From the NCBI GenBank assembly GCA_947452985.1, contig CANGEU010000002.1, forward strand, positions 1 to 64,000: a stretch of DNA of 64,000 nt, in the 5' to 3' direction. This DNA is from Micrococcales bacterium. GTDB lineage: Bacteria; Actinomycetota; Actinomycetes; Actinomycetales; Microbacteriaceae. The position numbers and the translations under genes are program-made. Below are positions 8,655 to 18,105 of this stretch, piece by piece (positions within the stretch are counted from its first letter, which is position 1; each line of letters starts with the position of its first letter). Under the pieces are notes generated by a model that worked only from the letters and a program-made list of their open reading frames with translations, did no database searches and was not told the origin of the DNA.

Positions 8655-9584
8655 GTGTCTTTGCAAAGGCAAATTGACGCGTACCTTCGCCACCTAACGA
8701 TTGAGCGGGGAATGGCCAAAAACACCTTGGCAGCCTACTCAAGAGACCTAAGGCGCTATCAAGAGTATTTGACCGCACTGGGCGTTACCGAGCCTTCTCA
8801 GGTCACCAAATTGCAGGTGGCAGCTTTCGGTGAGCAGTTGGTTACCAAGTTTGGGCTCAAAGCAACTTCGGTTGCCAGAGTTCTCTCTGGTGTACGCGGG
8901 CTGCACCGGTTTTGGCTCATGGAGCAGGTGACCGACAATGACGTGTCGGCAACCATCAAGCCGCCGAACCCCGCTAAGCGCCTTCCCAAAGCCATTTCGC
9001 TAGCCAATGTTGAGGCTTTACTTGCAGCGGCGGGGCCAGAACCCGGCGATGAGGATGCCATCGCGCTAGATCCCTTTCGAGTTCGTGATCGAGCACTTCT
9101 TGAATTGCTTTACGCCACTGGCGGTCGTGTCAGTGAAATTGTGAACCTCGACCTCGACGATTTGGTCGATAAGGCCCTGCTTCGCTTATTCGGTAAAGGC
9201 TCCAAGGAGCGCGTTGTGCCGGTTGGTTCTTACGCACAACGAGCTTTGGAGAGCTATTTGATTCGAGTTCGCCCAACCCTGGCTGCCGCCGGGCGAGGAA
9301 CCCCAGCGTTGTTTTTGAATCAACGCGGAGGTCGGCTATCTCGCCAAACCGCTTGGCAGATCATCAGCGATGCCGCCGAAAAAGCGGGTCTCACCGGCCA
9401 CATTTCGCCGCACACTCTTCGTCACTCATTCGCAACTCACCTCTTGGAGGGTGGCGCCGATGTCCGAGTGGTTCAAGAGTTACTCGGTCACTCCTCAGTT
9501 GCCACCACTCAGATCTACACTTTGGTCACCGTTGACGCACTTCGAGAGATCTATGCAACAGCACATCCGCGCGCTCGGCGGTAG
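8655..9584 (+). CDS. xerD: Site-specific tyrosine recombinase XerD
   Basis: The 309-aa recombinase resolves chromosome dimers at dif with XerC. The N-terminal SAM-like core-binding domain covers about residues 1-95 and the catalytic domain about 110-300. Catalytic residues are visible: R in YATGGRVSEI, K in GKGSKER, HxxR in HTLRHSFATH, H in LLGHSS and the nucleophile Y in TQIYTLV. The GTG start is 2 nt after the Nudix stop. Its place in the conserved pyrG-Nudix-xerD-parA-scpAB block, and the absence of att repeats or phage genes, show a housekeeping recombinase and not a mobile integrase. Confidence 0.95.
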   Translation: MSLQRQIDAYLRHLTIERGMAKNTLAAYSRDLRRYQEYLTALGVTEPSQVTKLQVAAFGEQLVTKFGLKATSVARVLSGVRGLHRFWLMEQVTDNDVSATIKPPNPAKRLPKAISLANVEALLAAAGPEPGDEDAIALDPFRVRDRALLELLYATGGRVSEIVNLDLDDLVDKALLRLFGKGSKERVVPVGSYAQRALESYLIRVRPTLAAAGRGTPALFLNQRGGRLSRQTAWQIISDAAEKAGLTGHISPHTLRHSFATHLLEGGADVRVVQELLGHSSVATTQIYTLVTVDALREIYATAHPRARR

Positions 9585-9620
9585 GCTAGTACCTAGTAAA
9601 TGCCCAGAAAGGGGGACACC

Positions 9621-10451
9621 ATGGCAGTGGACAACGCTGACAAAAGATTTCCAAAACCAAAGCCGCTAACCAGCCATGGTCCCGCACGCATTATTGCCAT
9701 GTGCAACCAGAAGGGTGGAGTTGGTAAGACCACCACTTCGATCAACCTCGGAGCCGCTCTGAACGAGTACGGACGTAAGGTTTTGCTCGTTGATTTCGAC
9801 CCACAGGGCGCACTTTCGGCTGGTCTAGGCATCGTTGCCCACGAGGGCACCACAATTTTCGAACTGATGCAGAATGAGGAGCTCAACCCTCACGATGCCA
9901 TTCGCAAGACCTCAACTCCAGACTTAGACGTAATCGCAGCGAACATTGATCTTTCGGCCGCTGAGATGAACTTGGTCAATGAATACGACCGCGAAAAGAT
10001 TTTGAAGCGCATTTTGAAAAAAGTGCAAGACGACTACGACGTAATAATCATCGATTGCCAGCCTTCGCTCGGCTTGCTTACCGTGAACGCTCTCACTGCA
10101 GCGCACGGCGTCATGATTCCGCTAGCCTGTGAGTTCTTCGCACTTCGCGGGGTTGCCATCCTTGAGGGAATCATCAAGAAGGTTCAGGCTCGCCTGAACG
10201 AAACCTTGGTTCTCGATGGCGTTCTGGCAACCATGTACGACTCACGCACTCACCACTCTCGCGAAGTTATGGACATGTTGCGCGACAAGTTCGGTGACCA
10301 GGTGTTCAAGAGCGTTATCGCCCGTACCGTGAAGTTCCCCGATGCCACTCGCGTAGCCGAGCCAATCACTTCGTACGCACCAACCTCAGACGCCGCCGAG
10401 GCGTATCGCACCGTTGCCAGAGAGCTCATCTCTCGTGGCGGCGCCCCTTAA
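9621..10451 (+). CDS. ParA-family ATPase of the scpAB operon
   Basis: The 276-aa ParA/Soj-like ATPase has a deviant Walker A, CNQKGGVGKTTTSINLG, Walker A' LLVDFDPQG and Walker B VIIIDCQPSLGLL. The ATG at 9621 has a strong AAAGGGGGA Shine-Dalgarno 4 nt upstream. An in-frame ATG at 9600 has none. It is orthologous by position to Rv1708, directly upstream of scpA, and distinct from the parAB pair normally found near oriC. No parB lies beside it. A role in chromosome organisation with condensin is likely from context but unproven. Its stop lies 17 bp inside scpA. Confidence 0.93.
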   Translation: MAVDNADKRFPKPKPLTSHGPARIIAMCNQKGGVGKTTTSINLGAALNEYGRKVLLVDFDPQGALSAGLGIVAHEGTTIFELMQNEELNPHDAIRKTSTPDLDVIAANIDLSAAEMNLVNEYDREKILKRILKKVQDDYDVIIIDCQPSLGLLTVNALTAAHGVMIPLACEFFALRGVAILEGIIKKVQARLNETLVLDGVLATMYDSRTHHSREVMDMLRDKFGDQVFKSVIARTVKFPDATRVAEPITSYAPTSDAAEAYRTVARELISRGGAP

Positions 10452-11253
10452 CGAGGAGCTGACCGAAACTAAGTCCGGTTTCGCGGTCAGCCTTGGCAAT
10501 TTTGATGGACCGTTTGACCTGCTGCTCAGCTTGATAACCAAGCATGAGATGGACATCACCGAGGTTTCCCTCTCGAAGGTCACCGACGAATTCATTCAGT
10601 ATTTGAAGCAACTCGACGCCGAAGACGAAATGGATCAGGCATCCGAATTCATCGTGATTGCTGCAACCCTTCTCGACCTCAAGATCGCCGGATTGCTTCC
10701 AAAGGGCGAAGTGGTCGATGCGGAAGATGTTGCTCTGCTTGAAGCCCGCGACCTGCTGTTCGCCCGCCTTCTTCAGTACAAGGCTTTCAAAGAAATTGCA
10801 TCTTGGTTCAACAACGCTTTCAATCTCGAAGGTTCGAGACTGGCTCGCGATGTTCGCATGGAAGAGCGGTTCCGCGATCAGAAGCCGGAACTGGTTTGGA
10901 CCGTAACCCTCCCAGAGTTCGCCAATTTGGCACTGGAAACCATGACTCCGAAAGAGATTCCTTCGGTTGGGCTAACGCACCTCCACGCGTCACGAGTAAG
11001 CATTCGCGAACAAGCTGCCGCCGTCGTCGCAATTTTGCGTTCAAAAAAGACGACATCATTCTTTGAATTGATTCGCGAAGTCAAGGACCGTGCCGTCGTG
11101 GTTGCGAGGTTCCTTGCCATTCTTGAGCTTTACCGTTTGGCCGCTCTTTCCTTTGAGCAGGCAACTCCGCTTGGCGATTTGGAACTGACCTGGCGAGCAG
11201 AATCTTTCAACGAAGAGCAACTAGCAGCACTTGGAGCAGACTATGACGACTGA
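10435..11253 (+). CDS. scpA: Segregation and condensation protein A
   Basis: The 272-aa kleisin subunit bridges SMC heads. The conserved N-terminal segment LGNFDGPFDLLLSLI is followed by the helix HEMDITEVSLSKVTDEF. A C-terminal winged-helix region (about 190-260) would contact the SMC cap. GTG 10435 was chosen; a TTG at 10414 is an alternative giving seven more residues. It overlaps parA by 17 bp and scpB by 11 bp, so the three are translationally coupled. Confidence 0.94.
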   Translation: MAAPLNEELTETKSGFAVSLGNFDGPFDLLLSLITKHEMDITEVSLSKVTDEFIQYLKQLDAEDEMDQASEFIVIAATLLDLKIAGLLPKGEVVDAEDVALLEARDLLFARLLQYKAFKEIASWFNNAFNLEGSRLARDVRMEERFRDQKPELVWTVTLPEFANLALETMTPKEIPSVGLTHLHASRVSIREQAAAVVAILRSKKTTSFFELIREVKDRAVVVARFLAILELYRLAALSFEQATPLGDLELTWRAESFNEEQLAALGADYDD

Positions 11254-11821
11254 AAACACTAACGAATCACCATTCCAAGACGACTTGCACGGTGCGGTTG
11301 AGGCGATCTTGATGATTACCGATGCTCCGATTTCCCTGATTGCTCTAGCAACCGCGCTTGAGCAGCCTGTGAATGTTGTTCGAGACATCGTCGAAGACCT
11401 GCAAAAGGATTACAGCGGTGAGGTTGGCGGTCGCGTACGTGGCTTTGAGCTTCGCGAAGTTGGAGGGGGCTGGCGCTTGTTCGTCCGTGCCGATTTCGAC
11501 TGGGCAGTTAAACTCTTCGTAGCCAATGAGAACCCAACCAAGCTATCGCAGGCGGCTCTCGAAACCCTCGCGGTGATCGCCTACAAGCAACCAATCAGCC
11601 GAGGTCAGGTGGCTTCGATTCGAGCCGTAAACGTTGACTCGGTAGTGAAAACCCTGCTTAGTCGCGGTTTGATTACCGAGCTTTATACAGACTCTGAAAC
11701 CGGTGCCGTCAACTTCGGCACCACCGACCTAATGCTGGAACTTCTCGGCATCAATTCTCTCGACGAGCTTCCGCCGTTGAGTCCACACCTACCGGATGCG
11801 AATAGTGACTTTGAACTCTAA
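11243..11821 (+). CDS. scpB: Segregation and condensation protein B
   Basis: The 192-aa protein has tandem winged-helix domains and dimerises on the ScpA kleisin of the SMC complex. Family segments include AVEAILMITDAPISL near the N-terminus and LSQAALETLAVIAYKQPISR in the middle. ATG 11243 has GGAG 6 nt upstream and lies inside the scpA end. A low-complexity C-terminal tail (ELPPLSPHLPDANSD) follows the second winged helix. Confidence 0.94.
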   Translation: MTTENTNESPFQDDLHGAVEAILMITDAPISLIALATALEQPVNVVRDIVEDLQKDYSGEVGGRVRGFELREVGGGWRLFVRADFDWAVKLFVANENPTKLSQAALETLAVIAYKQPISRGQVASIRAVNVDSVVKTLLSRGLITELYTDSETGAVNFGTTDLMLELLGINSLDELPPLSPHLPDANSDFEL

Positions 11822-12599
11822 TAACGAACCACAACGACTACAGAAGGCCCTTGCTGCGGCCGGAATTGCCAGTCGCCGAGCCTGTGAAGACCTGATTGTT
11901 CAAGGTCAGGTGAAGGTCAACGGCAAGTTGGTGACCGAGCTGGGCACTCGCATTGATGTAGAGAAAGACAAGGTAACCGTTCGCGGTGTGCCTGTCGTCT
12001 TTGATTCCAACCGAGTTTACCTGGCGCTCAACAAGCCAAAGGGTTTCATCAGCACCATGGCTGACGAAGAGGGTCGACCTGACCTTTCAAAGTTTGTGCT
12101 TGATTACGATCGAGTTTTCAATGTTGGCCGTCTTGATGGTGAAACTACCGGTCTTATTTTGATGACCAACGACGGTGACCTTGCCAACAAGCTTTCTCAC
12201 CCGAAGTTCGGTGTTGAGAAGACCTATGTTGCACTCATTCACGGAATCGCAACCGAGGAAACCATTCACAAACTTATGAGTGGCTTTGAACTTGAAGATG
12301 GTTTCATCAAAGCCGACCGCGCACGAATTGTTGACCAGTCCAAGGGTCACACGATGATCGAGGTTGTTCTCCACTCTGGCCGTAACCGCATCGTTCGTCG
12401 CATGTTTGAATTTCTCGGGCTTCCGGTGGTTGACCTCGTTCGCAAACAATTCGGACCAATTCACCTTGGTGGGCTAAAACTGGGCCACACGCGCCAGTTG
12501 AGTAAAGTTGAGATTGGTGAACTTTTGAAGTTCTCCGAAGGCGTGAAGCCCCGCGCACCAAGACCACGCGACAAGAACGCAGCAAAGAAGAAACGATAA
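11805..12599 (+). CDS. rluB: Pseudouridine synthase, RluB/RsuA family
   Basis: The 264-aa enzyme isomerises a uridine in 23S rRNA (E. coli RluB acts at 2605). An S4 domain at residues 8-65 contains RLQKALAAAGIASRRACEDL. The catalytic domain contains NVGRLDGETTGLILMTNDGD, with the catalytic Asp in GRLD. A basic C-terminal tail ends in AAKKKR. Start choice is uncertain: GTG 11805, ATG 11796 and TTG 11811 all lie inside the scpB end and none has a good ribosome site. Confidence 0.93.
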   Translation: MTLNSNNEPQRLQKALAAAGIASRRACEDLIVQGQVKVNGKLVTELGTRIDVEKDKVTVRGVPVVFDSNRVYLALNKPKGFISTMADEEGRPDLSKFVLDYDRVFNVGRLDGETTGLILMTNDGDLANKLSHPKFGVEKTYVALIHGIATEETIHKLMSGFELEDGFIKADRARIVDQSKGHTMIEVVLHSGRNRIVRRMFEFLGLPVVDLVRKQFGPIHLGGLKLGHTRQLSKVEIGELLKFSEGVKPRAPRPRDKNAAKKKR

Positions 12600-12601
12600 A
12601 G

Positions 12602-12961
12602 ATGATTAGAGCCATCCGTGGAGCAACCCAGCTCGATGTCGATGAGCGCGAGCATCTGCTGAAGCTAACCGCTGAGTTGCTTTCCAAGATTCTTCATGCC
12701 AACGATGTTGACAATTCAAATCTGATTTCGATTTTCTTTACGGCAACACCAGATATCCACTCGGAGTTTCCTGCGGTTGCCGCTCGGTCTCTTGGTCTTG
12801 GGGATGTTCCGCTACTTTGCTTTGTTGAGATGGATGTGGCCGGGGCATTGCCTCGCACCATTCGCGTGATGGTAAATGTCAATACCGATAAGGCTCGTGG
12901 CGAAATCCAACACATTTACCTTCGCGGCGCAACAGCTCTTAGGCAGGATCTAGCTCAGTGA
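12602..12961 (+). CDS. aroH: Chorismate mutase, AroH type
   Basis: The 119-aa enzyme converts chorismate to prephenate for Phe and Tyr. It aligns with the trimeric pseudo-alpha/beta-barrel AroH class of Bacillus subtilis, not the all-helical AroQ class. The start is MIRAIRGAT, the middle ATPDIHSEFPA, and the end IYLRGATALRQDL. By alignment from memory R6, E76, R88 and Y106 match the B. subtilis active-site residues R7, E78, R90 and Y108. It is 2 nt after rluB, and its stop overlaps the tyrA GTG by 4 bp, so product feeds directly to the next enzyme in the pathway. Confidence 0.93.
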   Translation: MIRAIRGATQLDVDEREHLLKLTAELLSKILHANDVDNSNLISIFFTATPDIHSEFPAVAARSLGLGDVPLLCFVEMDVAGALPRTIRVMVNVNTDKARGEIQHIYLRGATALRQDLAQ

Positions 12962-14034
12962 CCACTGGCAGGATTCAGGGAAAAGTTCGAATTGTTGGTG
13001 CAGGTCTAATTGGCACCAGCATTGGACTTGCCCTTACCAAACTCGGTACCGATGTTGTGCTGGAAGACTCATCTCCCGGTAACGTCCGCCTAGCATCTGA
13101 TTACGGCGCGGGTGTTCCAGCCGGGTCAAATGACCAACCAGCACTAATCGTGGTTTGTGTTCCACCGGATGTTACCGCTCGAGTGGTTTCTGCTGAATTG
13201 GCTGCGTTCCCTAACGCCATCGTCACGGATGTTGCATCAGTAAAGTCTTCAATCCTGGACGAAATCGCGGCCACTGGCGCCGACCTGACGCGTTACGTTG
13301 GTTCACACCCAATGGCCGGTCGCGAAAAAGGCGGAGCATCTTCGGGCCGGGCAGATATTTTTATCGGCAGGCCTTGGGTCATTGCCGAGAACCCACAAAC
13401 TTCGGCTGCCGCCATAAAGGCCGTAGAAGAGTTGGCACTTGATTTGCAGTCAACGCCGGTACGTATGTCTCCTTTGGAACACGATCACGCCGTGGCGCTG
13501 GTTTCCCATGTTCCTCAGTTGGTTTCGTCTTTGTTGGCAAGCCGCCTAATTGGTGCCAGCGGGGTAGAACTGGCTGGGCAGGGTCTTCGCGACACTGTTC
13601 GAATTGCCGCCAGCGACCCAAAACTGTGGGTTCAGATTCTCGGGGCCAACAGCACCGAAGTTGTTTCGATTTTGGATGACTACTCGAAAGACCTAAACCA
13701 GGTTATCGATGCACTGCGGGATGTCTCTAAGGCCGGCTCCCTTGCAACGATTGACCAAACAATTGCTAACGGTAATCGTGGCGTGGAGCAGATTCCTGGC
13801 AAACACGGTTCCCGAAACTCTCAGTTCAGCGCTTACGTGGTGATGATTGACGACCGCCCTGGCGAATTGGCCAGACTTCTCACCGAAATCGGCGAAATTG
13901 GCATCAACGTTGAAGACCTCAAACTGGAGCACTCACCTGGAGCGCCAATCGGCTTGGTTGAACTGCAAGTACTTCCAAACGTCGGCGAAAAACTGATGAA
14001 TGACCTACAAGTGCGCGGATGGAGATTTGCCTAA
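12958..14034 (+). CDS. tyrA: Prephenate dehydrogenase with C-terminal ACT domain
   Basis: The 358-aa enzyme oxidatively decarboxylates prephenate to 4-hydroxyphenylpyruvate for tyrosine. A Rossmann motif, VRIVGAGLIGTSIGLAL, lies near residue 9. The family segment YVGSHPMAGREKGG is followed by the helical dimerisation domain. A C-terminal ACT domain (about 285-355), containing DDRPGELARLLTEIGE, probably binds tyrosine for feedback inhibition. The GTG overlaps the chorismate mutase stop by 4 bp, and the stop overlaps the cmk start (TAATG). Sequence alone does not decide between NAD and NADP or exclude arogenate use. Confidence 0.94.
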   Translation: MTTGRIQGKVRIVGAGLIGTSIGLALTKLGTDVVLEDSSPGNVRLASDYGAGVPAGSNDQPALIVVCVPPDVTARVVSAELAAFPNAIVTDVASVKSSILDEIAATGADLTRYVGSHPMAGREKGGASSGRADIFIGRPWVIAENPQTSAAAIKAVEELALDLQSTPVRMSPLEHDHAVALVSHVPQLVSSLLASRLIGASGVELAGQGLRDTVRIAASDPKLWVQILGANSTEVVSILDDYSKDLNQVIDALRDVSKAGSLATIDQTIANGNRGVEQIPGKHGSRNSQFSAYVVMIDDRPGELARLLTEIGEIGINVEDLKLEHSPGAPIGLVELQVLPNVGEKLMNDLQVRGWRFA

Positions 14035-14687
14035 TGGCCACAATTATTGCAATCGATGGACCAGCGGGTTCCGGTAAGTCGAGTGTTTCCAAGGAAGTCG
14101 CTCGCCGACTAGGTTTTGGCTACCTTGACACTGGGGCTGCCTACCGGGCTCTAGCTTGGGCAGTTGCCGAGGGACGCGTGTCTAGACCGGTTGCTGAGGA
14201 CGAAAACTTTGACGGTTTCGATTACGCAATTTCTCTGAACCCTGACGATTTCTGGGTTAGGAGTTTTGGTGTAGACATTACTGATGCCATAAGGCTGCCA
14301 AGAATCGCTGAGAGCGTATCCGCAGTTGCCTCGGTTCCGGCCGTTCGTAAGTTCATGAAAGAGCTCACCCGTACTCTCGTTGCCCAAAGTCAGTTAGCCG
14401 GAGTTGTGGTTGAAGGTCGAGACATCACTACCGTGGTTGCGCCGGATGCACCAGTTCGCCTTTTACTTACGGCCAGCGAAGAGATACGCTTAGAACGTCG
14501 TGCGAAAGAACTTTCGCCAGAAGATCTCGCAACTTTGCGTAAGCAGGTTTTAGAGCGAGACAAGTCGGACTCCAAGGTCGTTGATTTCATGAAGCCGGCC
14601 GAAGGTGTTGACCTAGTGGACACCACAAATTTAGATTTTGAACAGTCTGTGCAAGCGGTGCTGTCGATTATTAGAGAGCAGTTATAG
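14034..14687 (+). CDS. cmk: Cytidylate kinase
   Basis: The 217-aa (d)CMP kinase has a P-loop, GPAGSGKSS, at residues 9-17, followed by [17 protein letters not shown]. The lid and substrate parts [15 protein letters not shown] and RAKEL are family-typical. ATG 14034 forms TAATG with tyrA and has GGAG 9 nt upstream; a longer in-frame start at 14019 is less likely. It is followed after 2 nt by der. Some actinobacteria fuse cmk and der; here they are separate. Confidence 0.96.
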   Translation: MATIIAIDGPAGSGKSSVSKEVARRLGFGYLDTGAAYRALAWAVAEGRVSRPVAEDENFDGFDYAISLNPDDFWVRSFGVDITDAIRLPRIAESVSAVASVPAVRKFMKELTRTLVAQSQLAGVVVEGRDITTVVAPDAPVRLLLTASEEIRLERRAKELSPEDLATLRKQVLERDKSDSKVVDFMKPAEGVDLVDTTNLDFEQSVQAVLSIIREQL

Positions 14688-14689
14688 CC

Positions 14690-16195
14690 ATGAGCGATGA
14701 ATTCGACAAGGATTTCGACCCAGCTTTTATTGAAAAGTTGGACGCAATCAGCGATGCCGACGCCGAAGCGCGCGCCAAGAGTCTGCGTGCTGGTCTAGAA
14801 GACTACGACCTTGAGAGCGAAGACTTCGACGTCATTGATGGCGATATCGATGGTGTACTGGACGAAGAGGAACTCGGCCCGCTACCGGTACTGGCTATCG
14901 TTGGCCGCCCAAACGTTGGTAAGTCTGCGCTGGTAAACCGAATCATTGGCCGCCGCGAGGCTGTTGTCGAGGATAAGCCTGGCGTGACTCGTGACCGAGT
15001 TAGCTATAAAGCCGAATGGAACAACCGCAGGTTCACTTTGGTCGATACCGGTGGTTGGGAGCCAAACGCAAAGGGAATCGACAAGTCGGTTGCCGAGCAG
15101 GCTGAAATCGCCATCGAGTTGGCCGACGCCGTACTTTTCGTAGTTGATGCCACAGTTGGTGCAACTTCGACCGACGAGCGCGTAGTGAAGCTCCTGAGGG
15201 CTTCTGGCAAGCCAGTCATCCTTGCGGGTAACAAGATTGACGACGTTTACCAAGAACCTGAGATTGCTAACCTTTGGTCGCTCGGTCTTGGTGAGCCAAT
15301 GCCGGTTTCCGCATTGCACGGTCGTGGTGTTGCCGACATGCTTGATGCCGCGCTCGCGGTGCTTCCGAAGGTTTCTGGTGTTGCCCAAATGGAAGTTGGC
15401 GGACCGCGTCGAGTAGCTTTGATTGGCCGCCCAAACGTTGGTAAGTCGTCGCTTCTAAACAAGGCGGTCGGCTCTGAGCGTGCCGTTGTGAACGATCTTG
15501 CAGGAACCACTCGCGACCCAATCGACGAGCAGGTAACAATTGCCGGCAAGGTTTGGCGTTTTGTGGACACCGCTGGTATCCGCCGCAAGAAGCACCTGGC
15601 TCAGGGCGCAGACTTCTACGCATCGCTTCGTACCCTAGCCGCGCTTGAGCGTGCCGAAGTTGCCGTTGTGCTCTTCGACGTGATGGAACCAATTTCTGAA
15701 GCCGACATCCGTATCGTCGACATGGCTCTCGAATCCGGTCGCGCACTCGTCCTAGCATTCAACAAGTGGGACGAACTCGACGACGAGCGTCGCCGTTGGC
15801 TCGAGCGAGAGATTGAGACCAAGTTGGCTCACGTTGCCTGGGCTCCACGAGTGAACATTTCGGCTAAGACCGGTCGCCACATTGAGAAGTTGGTTCCAGC
15901 CCTCGAGGTTGCCTTGGACTCATGGGACACCAGAATTCAGACCGGAAAGTTCAATGCATTCTTGCAAGAACTTTCGATGGAGTTCCCGCACCCGGTTCGT
16001 GGTGGCAAGCAGCCGCGCATCTTGTTTGCAACTCAGGCGGCAATTCGTCCGCCGAAGTTCGTTTTGTTTACCACTGGCTTTTTGGATGAGGGTTACCGTC
16101 GTTTCATTCAGCGACGCCTTCGCGAGACCTACGGTTTCGAGGGTTCGCCGATCGAAATCGGTATGCGAGTTCGTGAGAAGCGCAAGCGCACCTAA
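14690..16195 (+). CDS. der: GTPase Der (EngA), 50S ribosome assembly
   Basis: The 501-aa protein has two tandem G domains. The first P-loop, [12 protein letters not shown], is near residue 72, and the second, [13 protein letters not shown], near 246. Each has a DTGG or DTAG G3 and an NKxD G4 (NKID, NKWD). A C-terminal KH-like domain covers about 415-500. An acidic N-terminal extension of about 65 residues precedes the first G domain, as often seen in actinobacterial Der. It acts in late 50S subunit assembly. The tRNA-Pro gene begins 10 nt after the stop. Confidence 0.96.
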   Translation: MSDEFDKDFDPAFIEKLDAISDADAEARAKSLRAGLEDYDLESEDFDVIDGDIDGVLDEEELGPLPVLAIVGRPNVGKSALVNRIIGRREAVVEDKPGVTRDRVSYKAEWNNRRFTLVDTGGWEPNAKGIDKSVAEQAEIAIELADAVLFVVDATVGATSTDERVVKLLRASGKPVILAGNKIDDVYQEPEIANLWSLGLGEPMPVSALHGRGVADMLDAALAVLPKVSGVAQMEVGGPRRVALIGRPNVGKSSLLNKAVGSERAVVNDLAGTTRDPIDEQVTIAGKVWRFVDTAGIRRKKHLAQGADFYASLRTLAALERAEVAVVLFDVMEPISEADIRIVDMALESGRALVLAFNKWDELDDERRRWLEREIETKLAHVAWAPRVNISAKTGRHIEKLVPALEVALDSWDTRIQTGKFNAFLQELSMEFPHPVRGGKQPRILFATQAAIRPPKFVLFTTGFLDEGYRRFIQRRLRETYGFEGSPIEIGMRVREKRKRT

Positions 16196-16204
16196 AGGCG
16201 CAAA

Positions 16205-16278
16205 CGGGCTGTAGCGCAGCTTGGTAGCGCACTTGTCTGGGGGACAAGGGGTCGCAGGTTCAAATCCTGTCAGTCCGA
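16205..16278 (+). tRNA. tRNA-Pro (anticodon GGG)
   Basis: A 74-nt cloverleaf. The acceptor stem pairs CGGGCTG (16205-16211) with CAGTCCG (16271-16277), with one G-U pair. The anticodon stem CTTGT/ACAAG encloses the 7-nt loop CTGGGGG with anticodon GGG at 16239-16241. The T arm contains GGTTCAAAT. CCA is not encoded (ACA follows). Confidence 0.95.
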
Positions 16279-16294
16279 CAATTATGAAAGGTTG

Positions 16295-16891
16295 GTGAGG
16301 TTAGTGGAGGAGTTGTCCATATGGGCGCAACTGCGCACGATTCCAAACCTTCTCAGCCTTTTACGTTTAGCTCTAGTTCCGGTTTTTTTGGTTCTGATCA
16401 TCACCGGACATTCAATCACCGCTTTCATCGTTCTAGCAGTTGCCTCGATTACTGACTGGCTGGATGGCTTCCTGGCCAGAAGGCTAAATCAGGTAACTCG
16501 CATTGGAGCGCTGCTTGACCCTGCTGCCGATCGCCTTTACATTTTCGCCACTCTAATTGGCTTGGCTGTGACTGGCGCAATTCCGGTTTGGCTCCCGATT
16601 GTGGTCGTCGCTCGCGATGTTTTGCTTGCAGTTACGATTCCGGTTTTGGCTTCTAGAAATTACGGGCCGCTACCGGTGCATTTCTTCGGTAAGGCTGGCA
16701 CTTTTGCCCTGCTTTATGCCTTTCCGCTCTTGCTTCTTGCCGACTGGTGGATCGACGCACAGTTGGTGATCTTGCCAGTTGCTTGGGCCTTTGCTCTGTG
16801 GGGTGTCGGTCTCTACTGGTACGCAGGTTTCCTTTATGTGAAGCAAGTTTTACAACTGGTGAAATCGACCCCAAAAGTTACGCTAAATTAG
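16295..16891 (+). CDS. CDP-alcohol phosphatidyltransferase (PgsA family)
   Basis: The 198-aa integral membrane enzyme transfers a phosphatidyl group from CDP-diacylglycerol to an alcohol. The complete CDP-OH motif DGxxARxxxxxxxxGxxxDxxxD is seen as DGFLARR, then G, then LLDPAADR. About five or six hydrophobic segments surround it. Similarity is to phosphatidylglycerophosphate synthase or the actinobacterial cardiolipin synthase subgroup, and the acceptor is not determined. The start is uncertain: GTG 16295 is used, with TTG 16292 and GTG 16304 also possible around GAAAGG and GAGG. It is followed by garA after 7 nt. Confidence 0.88.
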   Translation: MRLVEELSIWAQLRTIPNLLSLLRLALVPVFLVLIITGHSITAFIVLAVASITDWLDGFLARRLNQVTRIGALLDPAADRLYIFATLIGLAVTGAIPVWLPIVVVARDVLLAVTIPVLASRNYGPLPVHFFGKAGTFALLYAFPLLLLADWWIDAQLVILPVAWAFALWGVGLYWYAGFLYVKQVLQLVKSTPKVTLN

Positions 16892-16898
16892 ATAAATC

Positions 16899-17342
16899 AT
16901 GAGTGCAGATTCCAACTTCGACAACGCTAAATCAGAGGACGTTACCTCTACCCAGCGCTTTGCCGAGGACCTCATTGAGGACCCTAAAGACGGTTTGGAT
17001 GAAGAAGAACTGGCTGCGGTTGCAGCACTACCTGCAGGCTCTGCCTTGTTGATTGTCAAGCGCGGTCCAAGTGATGGCTCTAGGTTTCTTCTAGACGTCG
17101 ACGTAACAACCGCTGGCCGCCACCCGAATGCCGAAATTTTCTTGGACGACGTTACCGTCTCTCGCAAGCACGCGGAGTTCAAGCGCGAAGCAGGCGGCTT
17201 CACCGTTACCGATCTCGCATCTTTGAACGGTACATACCTAAATGGTTCAAGGGTAGATTCGGCAAAACTTTCCGATGGCGATGAAGTCCAGGTCGGAAAG
17301 TTCAAACTAACTTTTTACTCGGCTAGTACTGGGCGAGCGTAA
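16899..17342 (+). CDS. garA: GarA/OdhI-type FHA regulator of 2-oxoglutarate metabolism
   Basis: The 147-aa protein has an FHA domain at about 68-135 with phosphopeptide-binding residues R74 (TAGRHP), S88 (TVSRKH) and N110 (SLNGTY). The N-terminal tail has DVTSTQRF at 14-21, resembling the ETTSVFR phosphorylation motif of GarA/OdhI. In that family a Thr phosphorylated by a PknB- or PknG-type kinase binds its own FHA domain and releases 2-oxoglutarate dehydrogenase. The two MerR genes that follow match the Rv1827-Rv1828-Rv1830 order. The start lacks a Shine-Dalgarno, and AT-rich TAGATA-like sequence directly precedes it, so a leaderless start is possible. The target enzymes are outside this window. 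Confidence 0.92.
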   Translation: MSADSNFDNAKSEDVTSTQRFAEDLIEDPKDGLDEEELAAVAALPAGSALLIVKRGPSDGSRFLLDVDVTTAGRHPNAEIFLDDVTVSRKHAEFKREAGGFTVTDLASLNGTYLNGSRVDSAKLSDGDEVQVGKFKLTFYSASTGRA

Positions 17343-17344
17343 GC

Positions 17345-18040
17345 ATGGTGGCACGTCCCACCTCGCTGGCTACCGCGAGGTCTTCGAAACTTTTTACCAT
17401 TGGCCGAGTGCTCGACATTCTCGAGCTTGATTTTCCGGAGCTTTCTCCTTCAAAACTTCGTTTCCTAGAAGATCAGGGCTTGGTTACTCCGCAGCGAACT
17501 GACTCCGGTTACCGTAAATTCACCGAAGAAGATATTGACCGCCTCCGGATCATCCTTGAGTTGCAGCGTGATCAGTATTTGCCTCTGAAGGTGATTCGCC
17601 AGTACCTCGACGATCTTGACGCTGGTAAGACTCCGAAGCTTCCTAACTCGGCTGAGCCTAAGAGTTTGCGTGTCAAGCAGGGCAAGAAGTTCACCGAACT
17701 TGAGCTCATTGCGGAAACCGCGATTACTCCGGCGCTGATCGCTGATGCCAGGGAAGTTGGCCTTATTTCTTCTGAGCCTTTCTCAGCTGCTGATGTTGCT
17801 GTGGCTCGTTCAGTGGTGCAGCTTCAGCGTTTCGGCATTGCTCCTCGTCACCTTCGCGGCTTGAAGGCCGCTGCCGACCGTGAGATTGGCATTATTGAGG
17901 GTGTGGTTGCGCCAATCCTGGCTAAGAATGAAACCGGTTCACGTTCTCGCGCAGCTCACTTTGCCGAAGAAATTGAAAACCAGTTCGCTTCGATTCGTGC
18001 CGAGATTATTCGCTCGGTTATTGGCAAAATCGACTCCTAG
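17345..18040 (+). CDS. MerR-family regulator (Rv1828-like)
   Basis: The 231-aa protein has an N-terminal MerR winged-helix domain. The segments FTIGRVLDILELDFPELS and KLRFLEDQGLVTPQRT are followed by GYRKFTEEDIDRL. Residues about 100-230 contain a second helical region with another HTH-like stretch (SAADVAVARSVVQLQRFGI). No metal-binding Cys cluster is seen. It lies 2 nt after garA, the same arrangement as Rv1827-Rv1828. The effector and targets are unknown. Confidence 0.9.
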   Translation: MVARPTSLATARSSKLFTIGRVLDILELDFPELSPSKLRFLEDQGLVTPQRTDSGYRKFTEEDIDRLRIILELQRDQYLPLKVIRQYLDDLDAGKTPKLPNSAEPKSLRVKQGKKFTELELIAETAITPALIADAREVGLISSEPFSAADVAVARSVVQLQRFGIAPRHLRGLKAAADREIGIIEGVVAPILAKNETGSRSRAAHFAEEIENQFASIRAEIIRSVIGKIDS

Positions 18041-18105
18041 TCGCCCCCGCGACACGCCGAGGATATTAATTAACCTCGCAGTAACCCAATAGGGCACCAG
18101 AATTA

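Noticed and set aside
8655..9584. Tyrosine recombinase that could mark an integrated element
   Set aside because: It sits in the conserved pyrG-Nudix-xerD-parA-scpAB order and has no phage genes or att repeats; it is XerD.
9621..10451. ParA as a sign of plasmid origin
   Set aside because: It is followed by scpA and scpB in the chromosomal order, with no parB, rep gene or iterons.
16205..16278. tRNA-Pro as an integration site
   Set aside because: No duplicated 3' tRNA fragment was seen nearby and the flanking genes are core genes.
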